The notes under the pieces are model-generated. The model made no database searches. It worked only from the letters and a program-made list of their open reading frames with translations, and was not told the DNA's origin. From Syntrophus sp. (in: bacteria) (GTDB taxonomy: Bacteria; Desulfobacterota; Syntrophia; Syntrophales; UBA8958): a stretch of 36,062 nt of DNA. Positions 1 to 7,585 of the stretch are shown in pieces; the first letter of the stretch is position 1, and every line of letters begins with the position of its first letter. A program made the position numbers and the translations under genes. The stretch lies in contig JANXZC010000125.1 in NCBI GenBank assembly GCA_025355725.1, forward strand, positions 1 to 36,062, given 5' to 3'.

Positions 1-1340
1 GATTTGGCACGGTGGTGACGGGGACCCTGGTTTCCGGAAGCATCAGCGTCGGTGACGACGTGGAAATTCTTCCCTCCCGACTGAAGGCCAAAATCCGGAG
101 TATTCAGGTCCACAATCAGACGGTGGAGACGGCCGAAGCCGGTCAGCGGACGGCGATCAACCTTCAGGGGGTGGAAAAGGCCGCCGTCGAGCGCGGCGAG
201 GTGATGGCAAGGCCGGGGACTGTTGAGCCGTCCCGGCGTCTCGATGTTGCCATGGACTACCTGGCAAGCAATGGGAAGATCCTGAAAAACAGGAGCCTCG
301 TCCGCTTTCATGTGGGAACGAAAGAGAGTATCGGCCGGATCATCCTCCTGGACCGGGATGAGGCGCGTCCCGGTGAGCGGGTCTATGGCCAGATCATCTT
401 CGAGGAACCAACCGTGGTGATGGCAGGGGATCACTTTGTCATCCGAAGTTATTCGCCCGTTACTACGACCGGGGGCGGGGTAATCCTCGATACGTTGCCC
501 CGGAAGCACAAACGGATGCAGGCGGCGGTGAGCGAAGAATGTCGCCTCCTTGAGGAAGGGACGGACGAGGAGCGGGTAGCGGCTATTACCGAACGATCCG
601 GATATGAAGGGATCAGTCTAGTTCGCCTTGTCATGCGGACTGGACTCGCGGAAAACCGTCTGCGGAAGATTATCGAGGCCATGCTCTCCGTCCGGAAAGC
701 CATTCTCCTTGACTCCGAAACCTTGCAGATCGTTTCCGCCACCGCTTATGCCGCTCTGCAAGAGCAGGCCCTGCAAGAGGTCAGGGTTTATCATGAGAAG
801 AATCCCCTCCGGGAGGGCATGCAAAAAGAAGAATTGCGTATGACCATCGGTGATTTCATCAACGCCAAACTCTTCAACAAGGCCCTCAAGGATCTGGAAA
901 AACAGGATAAAATGGCGCTGGAACGGGAAACGGTCCGGCTGCCGGGGCATCGGGTCCATCTCCAAGGGGAGTTGGAGGCGATGAAGGAGAAGATCCTGAG
1001 CCTTTATCTACAGGCCGGTCTGTCGCCCCCGACGGTCAAGGAGATTTATGAACAATTTCCCGACCGGAGCAAGCAGGTCGATAGTGTGCGGGCCATTCTG
1101 ATCCGGGAAACGATCCTGGTCAAGATTAGCGAAGACCTTCTCTACCACCGGGCGATCCTGGATAAACTGCAGGAGGACTACCGCAGCCTGCTTGTCAGGG
1201 AAGGGAAGGCAACGCCCGTTACCTTCAAGGATTTGACGAGCCTGACCAGGAAGTTCATTATCCCCCTGATGGAATATTTCGACCAGATCAAAATGACGGT
1301 GCGTTCGGGAGATCACCGCATCCTGAGAGAAAAAAGATGA
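1..1340 (+). CDS. selB: Selenocysteine-specific elongation factor SelB (3' part)
   Basis: SelB is the EF-Tu-like GTPase that delivers selenocysteinyl-tRNA to UGA codons by binding the SECIS hairpin in the mRNA. The gene is cut by the left window edge. The frame is already open at base 3 and reads FGTVVTGTL, the start of the EF-Tu-like domain II, so the GTPase domain (roughly 190 residues) lies outside. About 445 codons remain. Domains II and III come first, with RGEVMARPGTV and the conserved TTTGGGVILD near the end of domain III, then a long C-terminal region of the size expected for the four winged-helix domains that bind SECIS. The stop overlaps the fdhD start by ATGA, which links it to formate dehydrogenase maturation. 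A plain EF-Tu is excluded by the C-terminal extension. No selenoprotein gene is seen in the window itself. Confidence 0.93.
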   Translation, partial: FGTVVTGTLVSGSISVGDDVEILPSRLKAKIRSIQVHNQTVETAEAGQRTAINLQGVEKAAVERGEVMARPGTVEPSRRLDVAMDYLASNGKILKNRSLVRFHVGTKESIGRIILLDRDEARPGERVYGQIIFEEPTVVMAGDHFVIRSYSPVTTTGGGVILDTLPRKHKRMQAAVSEECRLLEEGTDEERVAAITERSGYEGISLVRLVMRTGLAENRLRKIIEAMLSVRKAILLDSETLQIVSATAYAALQEQALQEVRVYHEKNPLREGMQKEELRMTIGDFINAKLFNKALKDLEKQDKMALERETVRLPGHRVHLQGELEAMKEKILSLYLQAGLSPPTVKEIYEQFPDRSKQVDSVRAILIRETILVKISEDLLYHRAILDKLQEDYRSLLVREGKATPVTFKDLTSLTRKFIIPLMEYFDQIKMTVRSGDHRILREKR

Positions 1341-2236
1341 ATCATGACCGTCATGAACACTCGGCGGGGATCGAAAAGTGTCCCGTCCGTATTTTTACGG
1401 GTACGTCCTGGCAGTCATCGGTAGCGGATATTGTCCAGGAGATCCATTTGGAAGTTCATCTTAACGGTCGGAAAATGATTACCATTGCCTGTACGGGCAT
1501 TCATACGGAAGAACTGGCCGTGGGCTGGCTGCGAGGTGAAGGACTTATCCGGACCGCCCGGGATATAGAAGCCGTGAAGGTCGGCGGAGAAGGAATGTCG
1601 ATCCATGTTAATACCAGGCCGAGGTTGGCCGCTGGTCAACCGGTTTCCAAGGGTTCGGGAAAGGATGGCGGGCAAATCATTTCTTCCAGCGGCGCCCGGA
1701 GCGCCGCCTCTGGAATAAGCGGATCGAGCAGTGAAATAGGACTATCCGGGGCTCAACCTATGAATCCGGTAACGGGTGCAGGGGAAGGACGAAACGTGGA
1801 GGCCATGAAACCCCTGGCAATCGGGACGGAAACAATCTCCCCGGCCCGGATCTTTACGCTCATGGAGGAACTCGTAGCCGCCGCCGGTATTCACAACCTT
1901 TCCCGGGGGACCCACGGCGCCGCCCTTGCCGATAGTTCCGATATTTTTGTCACCCGCGAAGATATCGGGAGACACAACTGTCTGGACATGCTGAGCGGCT
2001 ACACCCTCCTCCATGACATCGACGGCGCGGATAAAGTTCTCTTGAGGACCGGGCGGGTTTCCTCGGAAATTGTTCACAAAATATGGCGGATGGGTATCCC
2101 CGTGGTGTTATCCCTCTCTGTGCCGACGGCATTGGCGATCATCCTTGCCGGGCAGGCGGGGATCACCCTGGTGGGGGCCATCCGGGCGCCGTCCCTGACG
2201 GTTTACACACATACGAAACGGATTCGGGAGCAATGA
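1337..2236 (+). CDS. fdhD: FdhD-family formate dehydrogenase accessory protein, catalytic Cys motif missing
   Basis: FdhD passes sulfur from a cysteine desulfurase (IscS in E. coli) to the Mo/W-bisMGD cofactor of formate dehydrogenase. Family landmarks in this 299-residue protein are TEELAVGWLRGEG near residue 60, RGTHGAAL near 195, EDIGRHN near 210 and TLVGAIRAPSLTVYTH near the C-terminus. The ATG overlaps the selB stop (ATGA), and its own stop overlaps the next gene in the same way. Oddity: where E. coli FdhD has its Cys-x-x-Cys sulfur-transfer motif (C121/C124), this protein reads SSSGARS, with Ala at about position 120. A Gly/Ser-rich stretch of about 45 residues follows. The only cysteines are at about 15, 52 and 215. 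Family assignment is firm; sulfurtransferase activity is doubtful. Confidence 0.85.
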   Translation: MNHDRHEHSAGIEKCPVRIFTGTSWQSSVADIVQEIHLEVHLNGRKMITIACTGIHTEELAVGWLRGEGLIRTARDIEAVKVGGEGMSIHVNTRPRLAAGQPVSKGSGKDGGQIISSSGARSAASGISGSSSEIGLSGAQPMNPVTGAGEGRNVEAMKPLAIGTETISPARIFTLMEELVAAAGIHNLSRGTHGAALADSSDIFVTREDIGRHNCLDMLSGYTLLHDIDGADKVLLRTGRVSSEIVHKIWRMGIPVVLSLSVPTALAIILAGQAGITLVGAIRAPSLTVYTHTKRIREQ

Positions 2237-3183
2237 AAAAAAGCATCTATATCAAAGACATAAAGTCTGGAGAAAAGATTTGTGACTTCTTTTTTGTAAC
2301 GGAAAAGAACCTCGCTTTTTCCCAGAAGGGCGCTCCTTACCTGAACCTGCGTCTCAAGGATAAAACGGGAGAATTGGATGGAAAGGTGTGGGACAACGCC
2401 CAGGATATGGAAAAGGTCTTTCGCAAGGGCGATTTTATCTATATCCAGTCCCGGGCCGTGCAATACAAAAATATAATCCAATTGTCGGTTATGAGCGCCC
2501 GCAAGGCTGAGGATGACGAGATCCAGTCGGAAGAATTCTTTCCCGTGGCCAAGGAGAATCCGGACAGGATGTTTTCCGACCTGCTGGCCTTTATTGCCGC
2601 CGTCGAGACGCCTCCTTTGAAGGCCCTCCTGGAAGCCTTCTTTCACGATGAGGAGATCGCAGGTCTCTTCAAGCGCGCCCCCGCCGCCAAGGGGTTCCAT
2701 CATGTTTATATCGGCGGCCTTCTGGAGCATACCCTGTCGGTGGTGAAAATCCTCGACTGGCTCGCCGGCCATTACGAGGGTCTGAACCGCGATCTCCTCA
2801 TGACCGGCGGCATCCTCCATGATATCGGCAAGATTTACGAATACTCCTATGACGGCATCGTTGATTACACCGATGAGGGTCGCCTCGTCGGCCATATTGT
2901 CATGAGCGTGGAAATGCTGGATCGCAGGATTTCGGCCCTTCCTGATTTTCCCCCCCAATTGGCCATGGAGCTGCGGCATATCCTCCTTAGCCATCACGGG
3001 ACCCTGGAGTTTGGTTCCCCGAAGCGACCCAAGACCCTGGAGGCGCTTGTTGTCCACTTTGCAGATGATCTTGACGCCAAGGTCAACGCCATGCAGCTCA
3101 CCATCGCAGGCGCTGTCGGTAGCGAGTCGGACTGGACGCCCTATCACCGTCTGCTTGAGCGTTATATCTACAAAGGGAAATAG
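2233..3183 (+). CDS. OB-fold/HD-domain protein, YhaM-type 3'-5' exoribonuclease
   Basis: The 316-residue protein has an N-terminal OB-fold (about 15-90, with LRLKDKTGELDGKVWD) and an HD-superfamily metal-binding domain (about 150-300). Likely metal ligands are H166 (LLEHTLSV), H196-D197 (GGILHDIGK), H221, H254-H255 (LSHHG) and D278-D279 (HFADDLD). This architecture matches the YhaM/CBF1 family of 3'-5' exoribonucleases, which degrade RNA and ssDNA with a divalent metal. The start at 2233 gives an ATGA overlap with fdhD and begins MKKSIYIKDI, exactly where the OB domain starts. The frame is open further upstream, but that stretch is only an out-of-frame reading of fdhD. Being the third gene of the overlapping selB-fdhD chain implies co-translation, though a functional link to selenium metabolism is not evident. 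Family is confident; substrate is inferred. Confidence 0.85.
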   Translation: MKKSIYIKDIKSGEKICDFFFVTEKNLAFSQKGAPYLNLRLKDKTGELDGKVWDNAQDMEKVFRKGDFIYIQSRAVQYKNIIQLSVMSARKAEDDEIQSEEFFPVAKENPDRMFSDLLAFIAAVETPPLKALLEAFFHDEEIAGLFKRAPAAKGFHHVYIGGLLEHTLSVVKILDWLAGHYEGLNRDLLMTGGILHDIGKIYEYSYDGIVDYTDEGRLVGHIVMSVEMLDRRISALPDFPPQLAMELRHILLSHHGTLEFGSPKRPKTLEALVVHFADDLDAKVNAMQLTIAGAVGSESDWTPYHRLLERYIYKGK

Positions 3184-3212
3184 ATACTCTTCATCAGGAC
3201 TGTTTAACAAAA

Positions 3213-3239
3213 ATAGCGCTTTGATTTGGAATCGGAATA
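3213..3239. repeat. Half copy of the inverted-repeat element found at 21516-21641
   Basis: These 27 bases match 21616-21642 with only two substitutions (ttggaatcgg here, ttagaaccgg there). They cover the inner 'atagcg' and the right terminal arm of that element. No left arm is visible nearby, so this is a solo or decayed end. Like the full copy, it lies between two convergent genes, just after the HD-domain gene. Confidence 0.7.
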
Positions 3240-3250
3240 GTTCGTCGTCC

Positions 3251-3568
3251 TCAGGGGGCAAACGATGCCAGGATAAGCAGGATAAGGGCAATAATCACGA
3301 ATAGAAACATGATGATCCGCATCGTTCGCCGCCCAAGGAAGGAGACAATGTCTTCTTTGCGAATCACCTCCGCCCGGACATCGAAAAGAAAGGCAGAGAG
3401 CAGATAGAGCAGGAAAACAGGTACGCCGTAAATAAAAAGCAGCGCCTGAACCAGCGATCCCCTGCCTGCCCACTGGTTGACGAGCTGTTTTGCCGGCGGG
3501 GATAAAAACAGCATCAGCAGACATATCCACAGGCCGATATAAACGATGTATAGGTGTTGTCTCTTCAT
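3251..3568 (-). CDS. Small hydrophobic membrane protein, unknown function
   Basis: A 105-residue protein on the strand opposite its neighbours. It shows three likely membrane helices: about residues 7-24 (LYIVYIGLWICLLMLFL), 43-63 (ALLFIYGVPVFLLYLLSAFLF) and 83-102 (TMRIIMFLFVIIALILLIL). A charged loop at about 64-82 (DVRAEVIRKEDIVSF) separates the last two. I do not recognise a family. The hydrophobic segments bounded by basic residues look like a real inner-membrane protein and not a chance frame, and no better reading exists on the other strand here. The ribosome-binding site is weak. It stands alone, convergent with the HD gene and divergent from epmB. Its 3' flank carries the half repeat at 3213. 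Confidence 0.6.
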   Translation of the reverse strand: MKRQHLYIVYIGLWICLLMLFLSPPAKQLVNQWAGRGSLVQALLFIYGVPVFLLYLLSAFLFDVRAEVIRKEDIVSFLGRRTMRIIMFLFVIIALILLILASFAP

Positions 3569-3646
3569 TATTTGCCGATACTATGAAGTTTCGGGGGCAA
3601 GGTCAACAGATTTATTCGGGGAATCGGAAAAGGGAAAGATTTATAC

Positions 3647-4744
3647 ATGGATTTGTTAAATGGTTCGGCGGCGGAGTGGATGGACTGGCGTTGGCAATAT
3701 GGTCACCGTCTGTGCCGTCCGGAGCACCTTGCCGAACTGTCGCGCGGGGATAGCAGTCTTGCCGATGAATGGCGCCGGGTTGCCCAAATCTATCCCTTTG
3801 CGATCACCCCCTATTATGCATCGCTCATCGATCCGACGGACCAAAAAGATCCGATCCGCCGGCAGTGCCTTCCCGATATTCGGGAACTCGCAGATATCCA
3901 TACCGGCCAGGATGATCCTCTGGAGGAGGACCGTCATACAATCGTTCCCGGGCTTATCCGTCGCTATCCGGACCGTTGCCTTTCCCTGGCAACGAATCGC
4001 TGCGCTGTTTATTGCCGACATTGTAATCGCAAACGTTTCTGGAAGCAGGGAAGCCGACGATTTTCACGGGCCTATTTTCAGGAGATGATCGACCGCGTGG
4101 CGCAAAATACCGCCCTCCGGGAGGTTATCGTGTCCGGCGGCGATCCCCTGCTGCTTCCGGCGGCGACTCTGGACTGGTTTTTAGGGTCTCTGAAGGCCAT
4201 TCCCCATGTGGAGGTCCTGCGGATCGGCAGCCGGATTCCCGCGGTGATGCCGATGCGAATCAACAAGGAACTGGTCGGCGTCCTGAAAAAGTACCGCCCC
4301 CTCTGGTTCAATACCCAGTTCAATCATCCCCGGGAAATCACCCCGGAGGCCGCCCGGGCCTGTGATCTCCTCCTGACGGCCGGGATACCCGTTTCCAATC
4401 AGGCCGTGCTCCTCATGGGTGTCAACGATAACCCTGAAACCCTGAGGGAGTTGTTTTACGGCCTCCAGCGCAACTCGATCCGTCCTTACTATCTTTTTTC
4501 CTGTGACCCGGTGAAGGGTGTGGATCACTTCCGGGTGGATATCCGGAAGGGAATGGAGATGATGGAACAACTATGGCAGCGGGCGTCGGGACTCTGTCTG
4601 CCGCGCTTTGTCCTTGATGCGCCGGGGGAGCGGGGGAAGATCCAGCTACAGCCCTTTTCCCTGCAACGGTCGGGGACAGGGAAAGAGGATGAAATTTCTT
4701 TGACAGAAAATGGAAAATACATTAAGAGTCACCCTCTGTTTTAA
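3647..4744 (+). CDS. epmB: EF-P lysine 2,3-aminomutase EpmB (KamA family radical SAM)
   Basis: EpmB converts L-alpha-lysine to beta-lysine, which EpmA attaches to EF-P. The 365-residue protein carries the radical-SAM cysteines C119, C123 and C126 in TNRCAVYCRHCNRKR. It also has VSGGDPLLL near 163, typical of KamA proteins, and K331 in APGERGK at the position of the PLP lysine of lysine 2,3-aminomutases. Catabolic lysine aminomutases are usually longer (above 400 residues). Together with efp 60 bp downstream and epmA after that, this favours the EF-P role. The ATG at 3647 follows a GGGAAAG sequence. The C-terminal 25 residues after QPFSL look like a poorly conserved tail. A general lysine 2,3-aminomutase role cannot be excluded from sequence alone. 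Confidence 0.88.
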   Translation: MDLLNGSAAEWMDWRWQYGHRLCRPEHLAELSRGDSSLADEWRRVAQIYPFAITPYYASLIDPTDQKDPIRRQCLPDIRELADIHTGQDDPLEEDRHTIVPGLIRRYPDRCLSLATNRCAVYCRHCNRKRFWKQGSRRFSRAYFQEMIDRVAQNTALREVIVSGGDPLLLPAATLDWFLGSLKAIPHVEVLRIGSRIPAVMPMRINKELVGVLKKYRPLWFNTQFNHPREITPEAARACDLLLTAGIPVSNQAVLLMGVNDNPETLRELFYGLQRNSIRPYYLFSCDPVKGVDHFRVDIRKGMEMMEQLWQRASGLCLPRFVLDAPGERGKIQLQPFSLQRSGTGKEDEISLTENGKYIKSHPLF

Positions 4745-4804
4745 TAACCGGAAAACAAGCAGGCGAAAAATTACAGGCCTGTTTCCATCATTTAAGGGGT
4801 AGAT

Positions 4805-5368
4805 ATGTACGCAGCCAGTGATTTAAGAAAAAATCTGCGGATCAAAATGGACAATGAGCCGTATATCGTTACGGAATTCAACTTTGTCAAGCCGGGTAAA
4901 GGGCAGGCCCTTTACCGATGCAAGCTGAAAAATATGATCAGCGGGGCGCAGTTCGAGCGAACCTTCCGCTCGGTGGATGTCTTTGAACCGGCGGATCTCC
5001 AGGAAAAGAAGATGCAATACCTCTACGAGCAGGACGGCAAGTACTGTTTCATGGACAACGAGAGTTACGAGCAGATCTTGCTGACCGCCGACCAGGTCGG
5101 GGATGTGAGGAACTACCTGATCGAAAACATTGAGGCGGAAGTCCTCCTCTTCGAAGATCGCCCGTTAGGGGTGACTATTGCTAATTTCATGGATCTTGTC
5201 GTCACCAAGGCAGACCCCTGGGCCAGGGGGGACAGTGTCTCGGGAAATACCAAGCCCGTAACGGTAGAGACGGGATATGTCCTGCAGGTTCCCCCGTTTA
5301 TCGAAGAGGGAGAAAAGATCCGCGTCGATACCCGTACCGGGGAGTACCTTACCCGGGTCAAGGACTGA
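4805..5368 (+). CDS. efp: Translation elongation factor P
   Basis: EF-P binds between the ribosomal P and E sites and relieves stalling at polyproline motifs. The 187-residue length is standard. The N-terminal KOW-like domain has the modification loop KPGKGQA, whose lysine (K32, equivalent to E. coli K34) is the substrate of EpmA. The following OB domains carry TYLYEQ-type and FMDNESYEQ sequences. The C-terminus has the family signature KIRVDTRTGEYLTRV. An AAGGGG ribosome-binding site precedes the ATG by about 5 bases. The 60 bp between epmB and efp can form only a weak bulged hairpin. The epmB-efp-epmA order implies that this EF-P is beta-lysylated at K32. Confidence 0.96.
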   Translation: MYAASDLRKNLRIKMDNEPYIVTEFNFVKPGKGQALYRCKLKNMISGAQFERTFRSVDVFEPADLQEKKMQYLYEQDGKYCFMDNESYEQILLTADQVGDVRNYLIENIEAEVLLFEDRPLGVTIANFMDLVVTKADPWARGDSVSGNTKPVTVETGYVLQVPPFIEEGEKIRVDTRTGEYLTRVKD

Positions 5369-5384
5369 TAACAAGAAGTTTATC

Positions 5385-6308
5385 ATGGATGGTTCCTGGT
5401 TTCTGGCCAAAAAACAGCGCACGTTGCGGTTGCGTGCCAGGATACTTCAAGAACTTCGTAACTTCTTCATCGCCAGGGGTTATCTGGAAATCGAGACCCC
5501 CTGCCTGATCCCCGCCCCCGCCCCGGAATTCCATATCGATACCATGATTTGCCAAGGCTGGTTCCTTCATCCTTCGCCGGAGTTGTGCATGAAGCGCCTC
5601 CTGGCGGCGGGTTACGACAAGATTTTCCAGATCTGCCGGTGTTTCCGTCACCACGAGCGGGGCGCCCGCCATCTTCCCGAATTCACCATGCTGGAATGGT
5701 ACCGCAGGGATGCGGATTACCGGGATCTGATGGAAGAATGCGAAGATCTTATTCTCCATCTTGCCGCTGAACTCGATCGTGGCAACGCCATTTGCTGTCA
5801 AGGACAGGTCATCCGTCTGCAAAAGCCATGGGAACGGATCACCGTCCATGCGGCCTTTGAAAAATATGCCTCCCTGTCCGTTGAAGAAGCCCTGGACGGG
5901 GACTGTTTCGACGAGGTCTTGACCGCTCGCATCGAACCCAATCTGGGCAAGGAGGAGCCGACGTTTCTCTATGATTACCCCCTGGCCCTGGGGTCATTAG
6001 CCCGGGCCAAAAAGGAAAATGCCGCAGTGGTGGAGCGTTTTGAACTCTACATGGCGGGGATGGAACTAGCCAACGCCTTTACGGAATTGACGGATGCGGA
6101 GGAGCAGCGCCACCGCTTTGCGAAGGAGGAGGACAAGCGCCGCCGGGCGGGCAAACCCCCTTATCCCGCTCCGGAACCCTTCCTCAAATCACTGGAGAGC
6201 CTTGGAGATTCTGCGGGGATCGCCCTGGGCCTTGACCGTCTGGTTATGATTTTTGCAGATGCCTTGCATATCGATGATGTTGTGGCCTTTCCACCTGAAA
6301 CATTATAG
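5385..6308 (+). CDS. epmA: EF-P beta-lysine ligase EpmA (GenX/PoxA, LysRS paralogue)
   Basis: EpmA is a truncated class II lysyl-tRNA-synthetase-like enzyme that adenylates (R)-beta-lysine and transfers it to EF-P. It has no tRNA anticodon domain. The 307-residue protein has motif 1-like RGYLEIETPCL near 35, motif 2 FRHHERGARHLPEFTMLEWY near 90, and motif 3 GIALGLDRLVM near the C-terminus. The start at 5385 lies 16 bases after the efp stop and gives a length close to E. coli EpmA (325). An open extension upstream to 5277 overlaps efp out of frame and is rejected. A canonical LysRS is excluded because the N-terminal OB domain is absent. Position directly after efp supports the assignment. Confidence 0.93.
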   Translation: MDGSWFLAKKQRTLRLRARILQELRNFFIARGYLEIETPCLIPAPAPEFHIDTMICQGWFLHPSPELCMKRLLAAGYDKIFQICRCFRHHERGARHLPEFTMLEWYRRDADYRDLMEECEDLILHLAAELDRGNAICCQGQVIRLQKPWERITVHAAFEKYASLSVEEALDGDCFDEVLTARIEPNLGKEEPTFLYDYPLALGSLARAKKENAAVVERFELYMAGMELANAFTELTDAEEQRHRFAKEEDKRRRAGKPPYPAPEPFLKSLESLGDSAGIALGLDRLVMIFADALHIDDVVAFPPETL

Positions 6309-6397
6309 GTTTCGAGTGAAAAGTATTGTTGACAAGGTCCTGGTTTTCCTTTACAGGTAATGCCGCTATAGTATATCACCGCTGGGAGAGGATAAAA

Positions 6398-7147
6398 GTG
6401 AAAGAAATTCCATATGTTGCCGTTGCCGGCCTGGGTGGGCAATTTCAGGGGAGTGTATTCGGGATGATCCTGGATGCGGGACTGATGGTTCAATTCGTCC
6501 TGCTCCTCCTCCTTATGTTTTCCGTTATTTCCTGGGCGATTATCTGGCTGAAGCATCGAAGCATCAAAAAGGCTAAGAAGGAGAATGAGCTCTTTCTTGA
6601 TGCTTATGTGAGATCAACAAAACTCTCCGATATCTTCTCGGAAGCGAAAAAGTTCCCCGAATCGACCATGGCCGAGATCTTCCGTTCCGGATACAGCGAA
6701 CTGGTTAAAATCACCAAAGCAGCGCGGGAAAAGGTCTCCGTAAGGGAAACGGGAGAATATACAGATTCCGGTTATGAACTGAAGGGTATCGATAATATCG
6801 AAAGAGCCCTCAACAGGGCCAGCAGCAGCGAGACCGGCAAGCTTGAACGGGCCTTGGGATTCCTGGCGACGACAGGGAGCGCCTGTCCGTTCATTGGCCT
6901 TTTCGGGACGGTCTGGGGTATCATGGACACCTTCAAAGACATCGGCGCCCGGGGCTCGGCGACGCTGGCCGTAGTCGCCCCCGGTATATCGGAGGCCCTG
7001 GTGGCGACAGCCGCCGGCCTTGCCGCTGCCATTCCCGCCGTTATCTTCTACAATTACTATACGAATAAGATCAAAAACATGGCGATGGACATGGACGCCT
7101 TTGCCTCGGAGCTAACCAATATCATTGAAAGGAATTATCTGAAATAG
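6398..7147 (+). CDS. tolQ: Tol system inner-membrane protein TolQ
   Basis: TolQ is a MotA/ExbB-type subunit that forms a proton-driven motor with TolR and energises TolA during outer-membrane constriction. The likely start is the GTG at 6398, preceded by GGGAGAGG, giving 249 residues. Three membrane segments are visible: about 30-52 (VQFVLLLLLMFSVISWAIIWL), about 158-178 (TTGSACPFIGLFGTVWGIM, the family signature), and about 195-218 (EALVATAAGLAAAIPAVIFY). The 90-bp gap after epmA contains a TTGACA at 6329 with only a poor -10 (TACAGG) 17 bases later, so the promoter is uncertain. ExbB is the alternative, but tolR, tolA-like, tolB and cpoB follow. Confidence 0.93.
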   Translation: MKEIPYVAVAGLGGQFQGSVFGMILDAGLMVQFVLLLLLMFSVISWAIIWLKHRSIKKAKKENELFLDAYVRSTKLSDIFSEAKKFPESTMAEIFRSGYSELVKITKAAREKVSVRETGEYTDSGYELKGIDNIERALNRASSSETGKLERALGFLATTGSACPFIGLFGTVWGIMDTFKDIGARGSATLAVVAPGISEALVATAAGLAAAIPAVIFYNYYTNKIKNMAMDMDAFASELTNIIERNYLK

Positions 7148-7159
7148 CGGGAGAGGACA

Positions 7160-7585
7160 ATGAGATTTGCACGCAAACGCCAGTACTTCGAAAGCAAACT
7201 CGTGGCCGAGATCAATGTCACCCCGCTGGTGGATGTGGTCTTGGTGCTGCTGATCATTTTTATGGTCACCGCGCCCATGTTGTCCATGGGGATCGATGTC
7301 AATCTGCCTCGGGTCAAATCCAAAACGATCGATGTCAACGAAGAAAAGCTTGTCCTTACAATAAACAAAGACGGGGAGATCTTCATCAACCGCACGAAGA
7401 TTCCCAAGGACGAGCTCAAGGTAAAGCTGGAAAATATCTTTACGGCCAGGATCGATAAGGAAATTTTCCTGCGGGCGGACAAGTCCGTAGCTTACGGTTT
7501 TGTGGTGGAGGTCATGTCGGAGATCAGAAAGGCCGGCGTCGATAAGCTGGGAATGGTAACCGAAACCCCTGAGGAATCACGGTGA
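7160..7585 (+). CDS. tolR: Tol system inner-membrane protein TolR
   Basis: TolR (ExbD family) is the TolQ partner that carries the proton-relay aspartate in its single membrane helix. The 141-residue protein has a short basic N-terminus, then INVTPLVDVVLVLLIIFMV at about 19-37 with D25 as the expected key residue. A periplasmic domain of about 100 residues ends with the ExbD-like VMSEIRKAGVDKLGMVTE. It starts 12 bases after tolQ with a GGGAGAGG ribosome-binding site. Its TGA overlaps the GTG of the tolA-like gene (GTGA), so the two are likely translationally coupled. Length and order match tolR; exbD is the only realistic alternative. Confidence 0.94.
   Translation: MRFARKRQYFESKLVAEINVTPLVDVVLVLLIIFMVTAPMLSMGIDVNLPRVKSKTIDVNEEKLVLTINKDGEIFINRTKIPKDELKVKLENIFTARIDKEIFLRADKSVAYGFVVEVMSEIRKAGVDKLGMVTETPEESR

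Noticed and set aside
2203-3291. Long open frame on the minus strand opposite the HD-domain gene
   Set aside because: It lies antisense to a gene with clear motifs, and its translation shows no family features; it is a by-product of codon bias.
6329-6357. Promoter before tolQ (TTGACA with 17-base spacer)
   Set aside because: The -10 (TACAGG) matches TATAAT poorly, so I mention it only in the tolQ entry.
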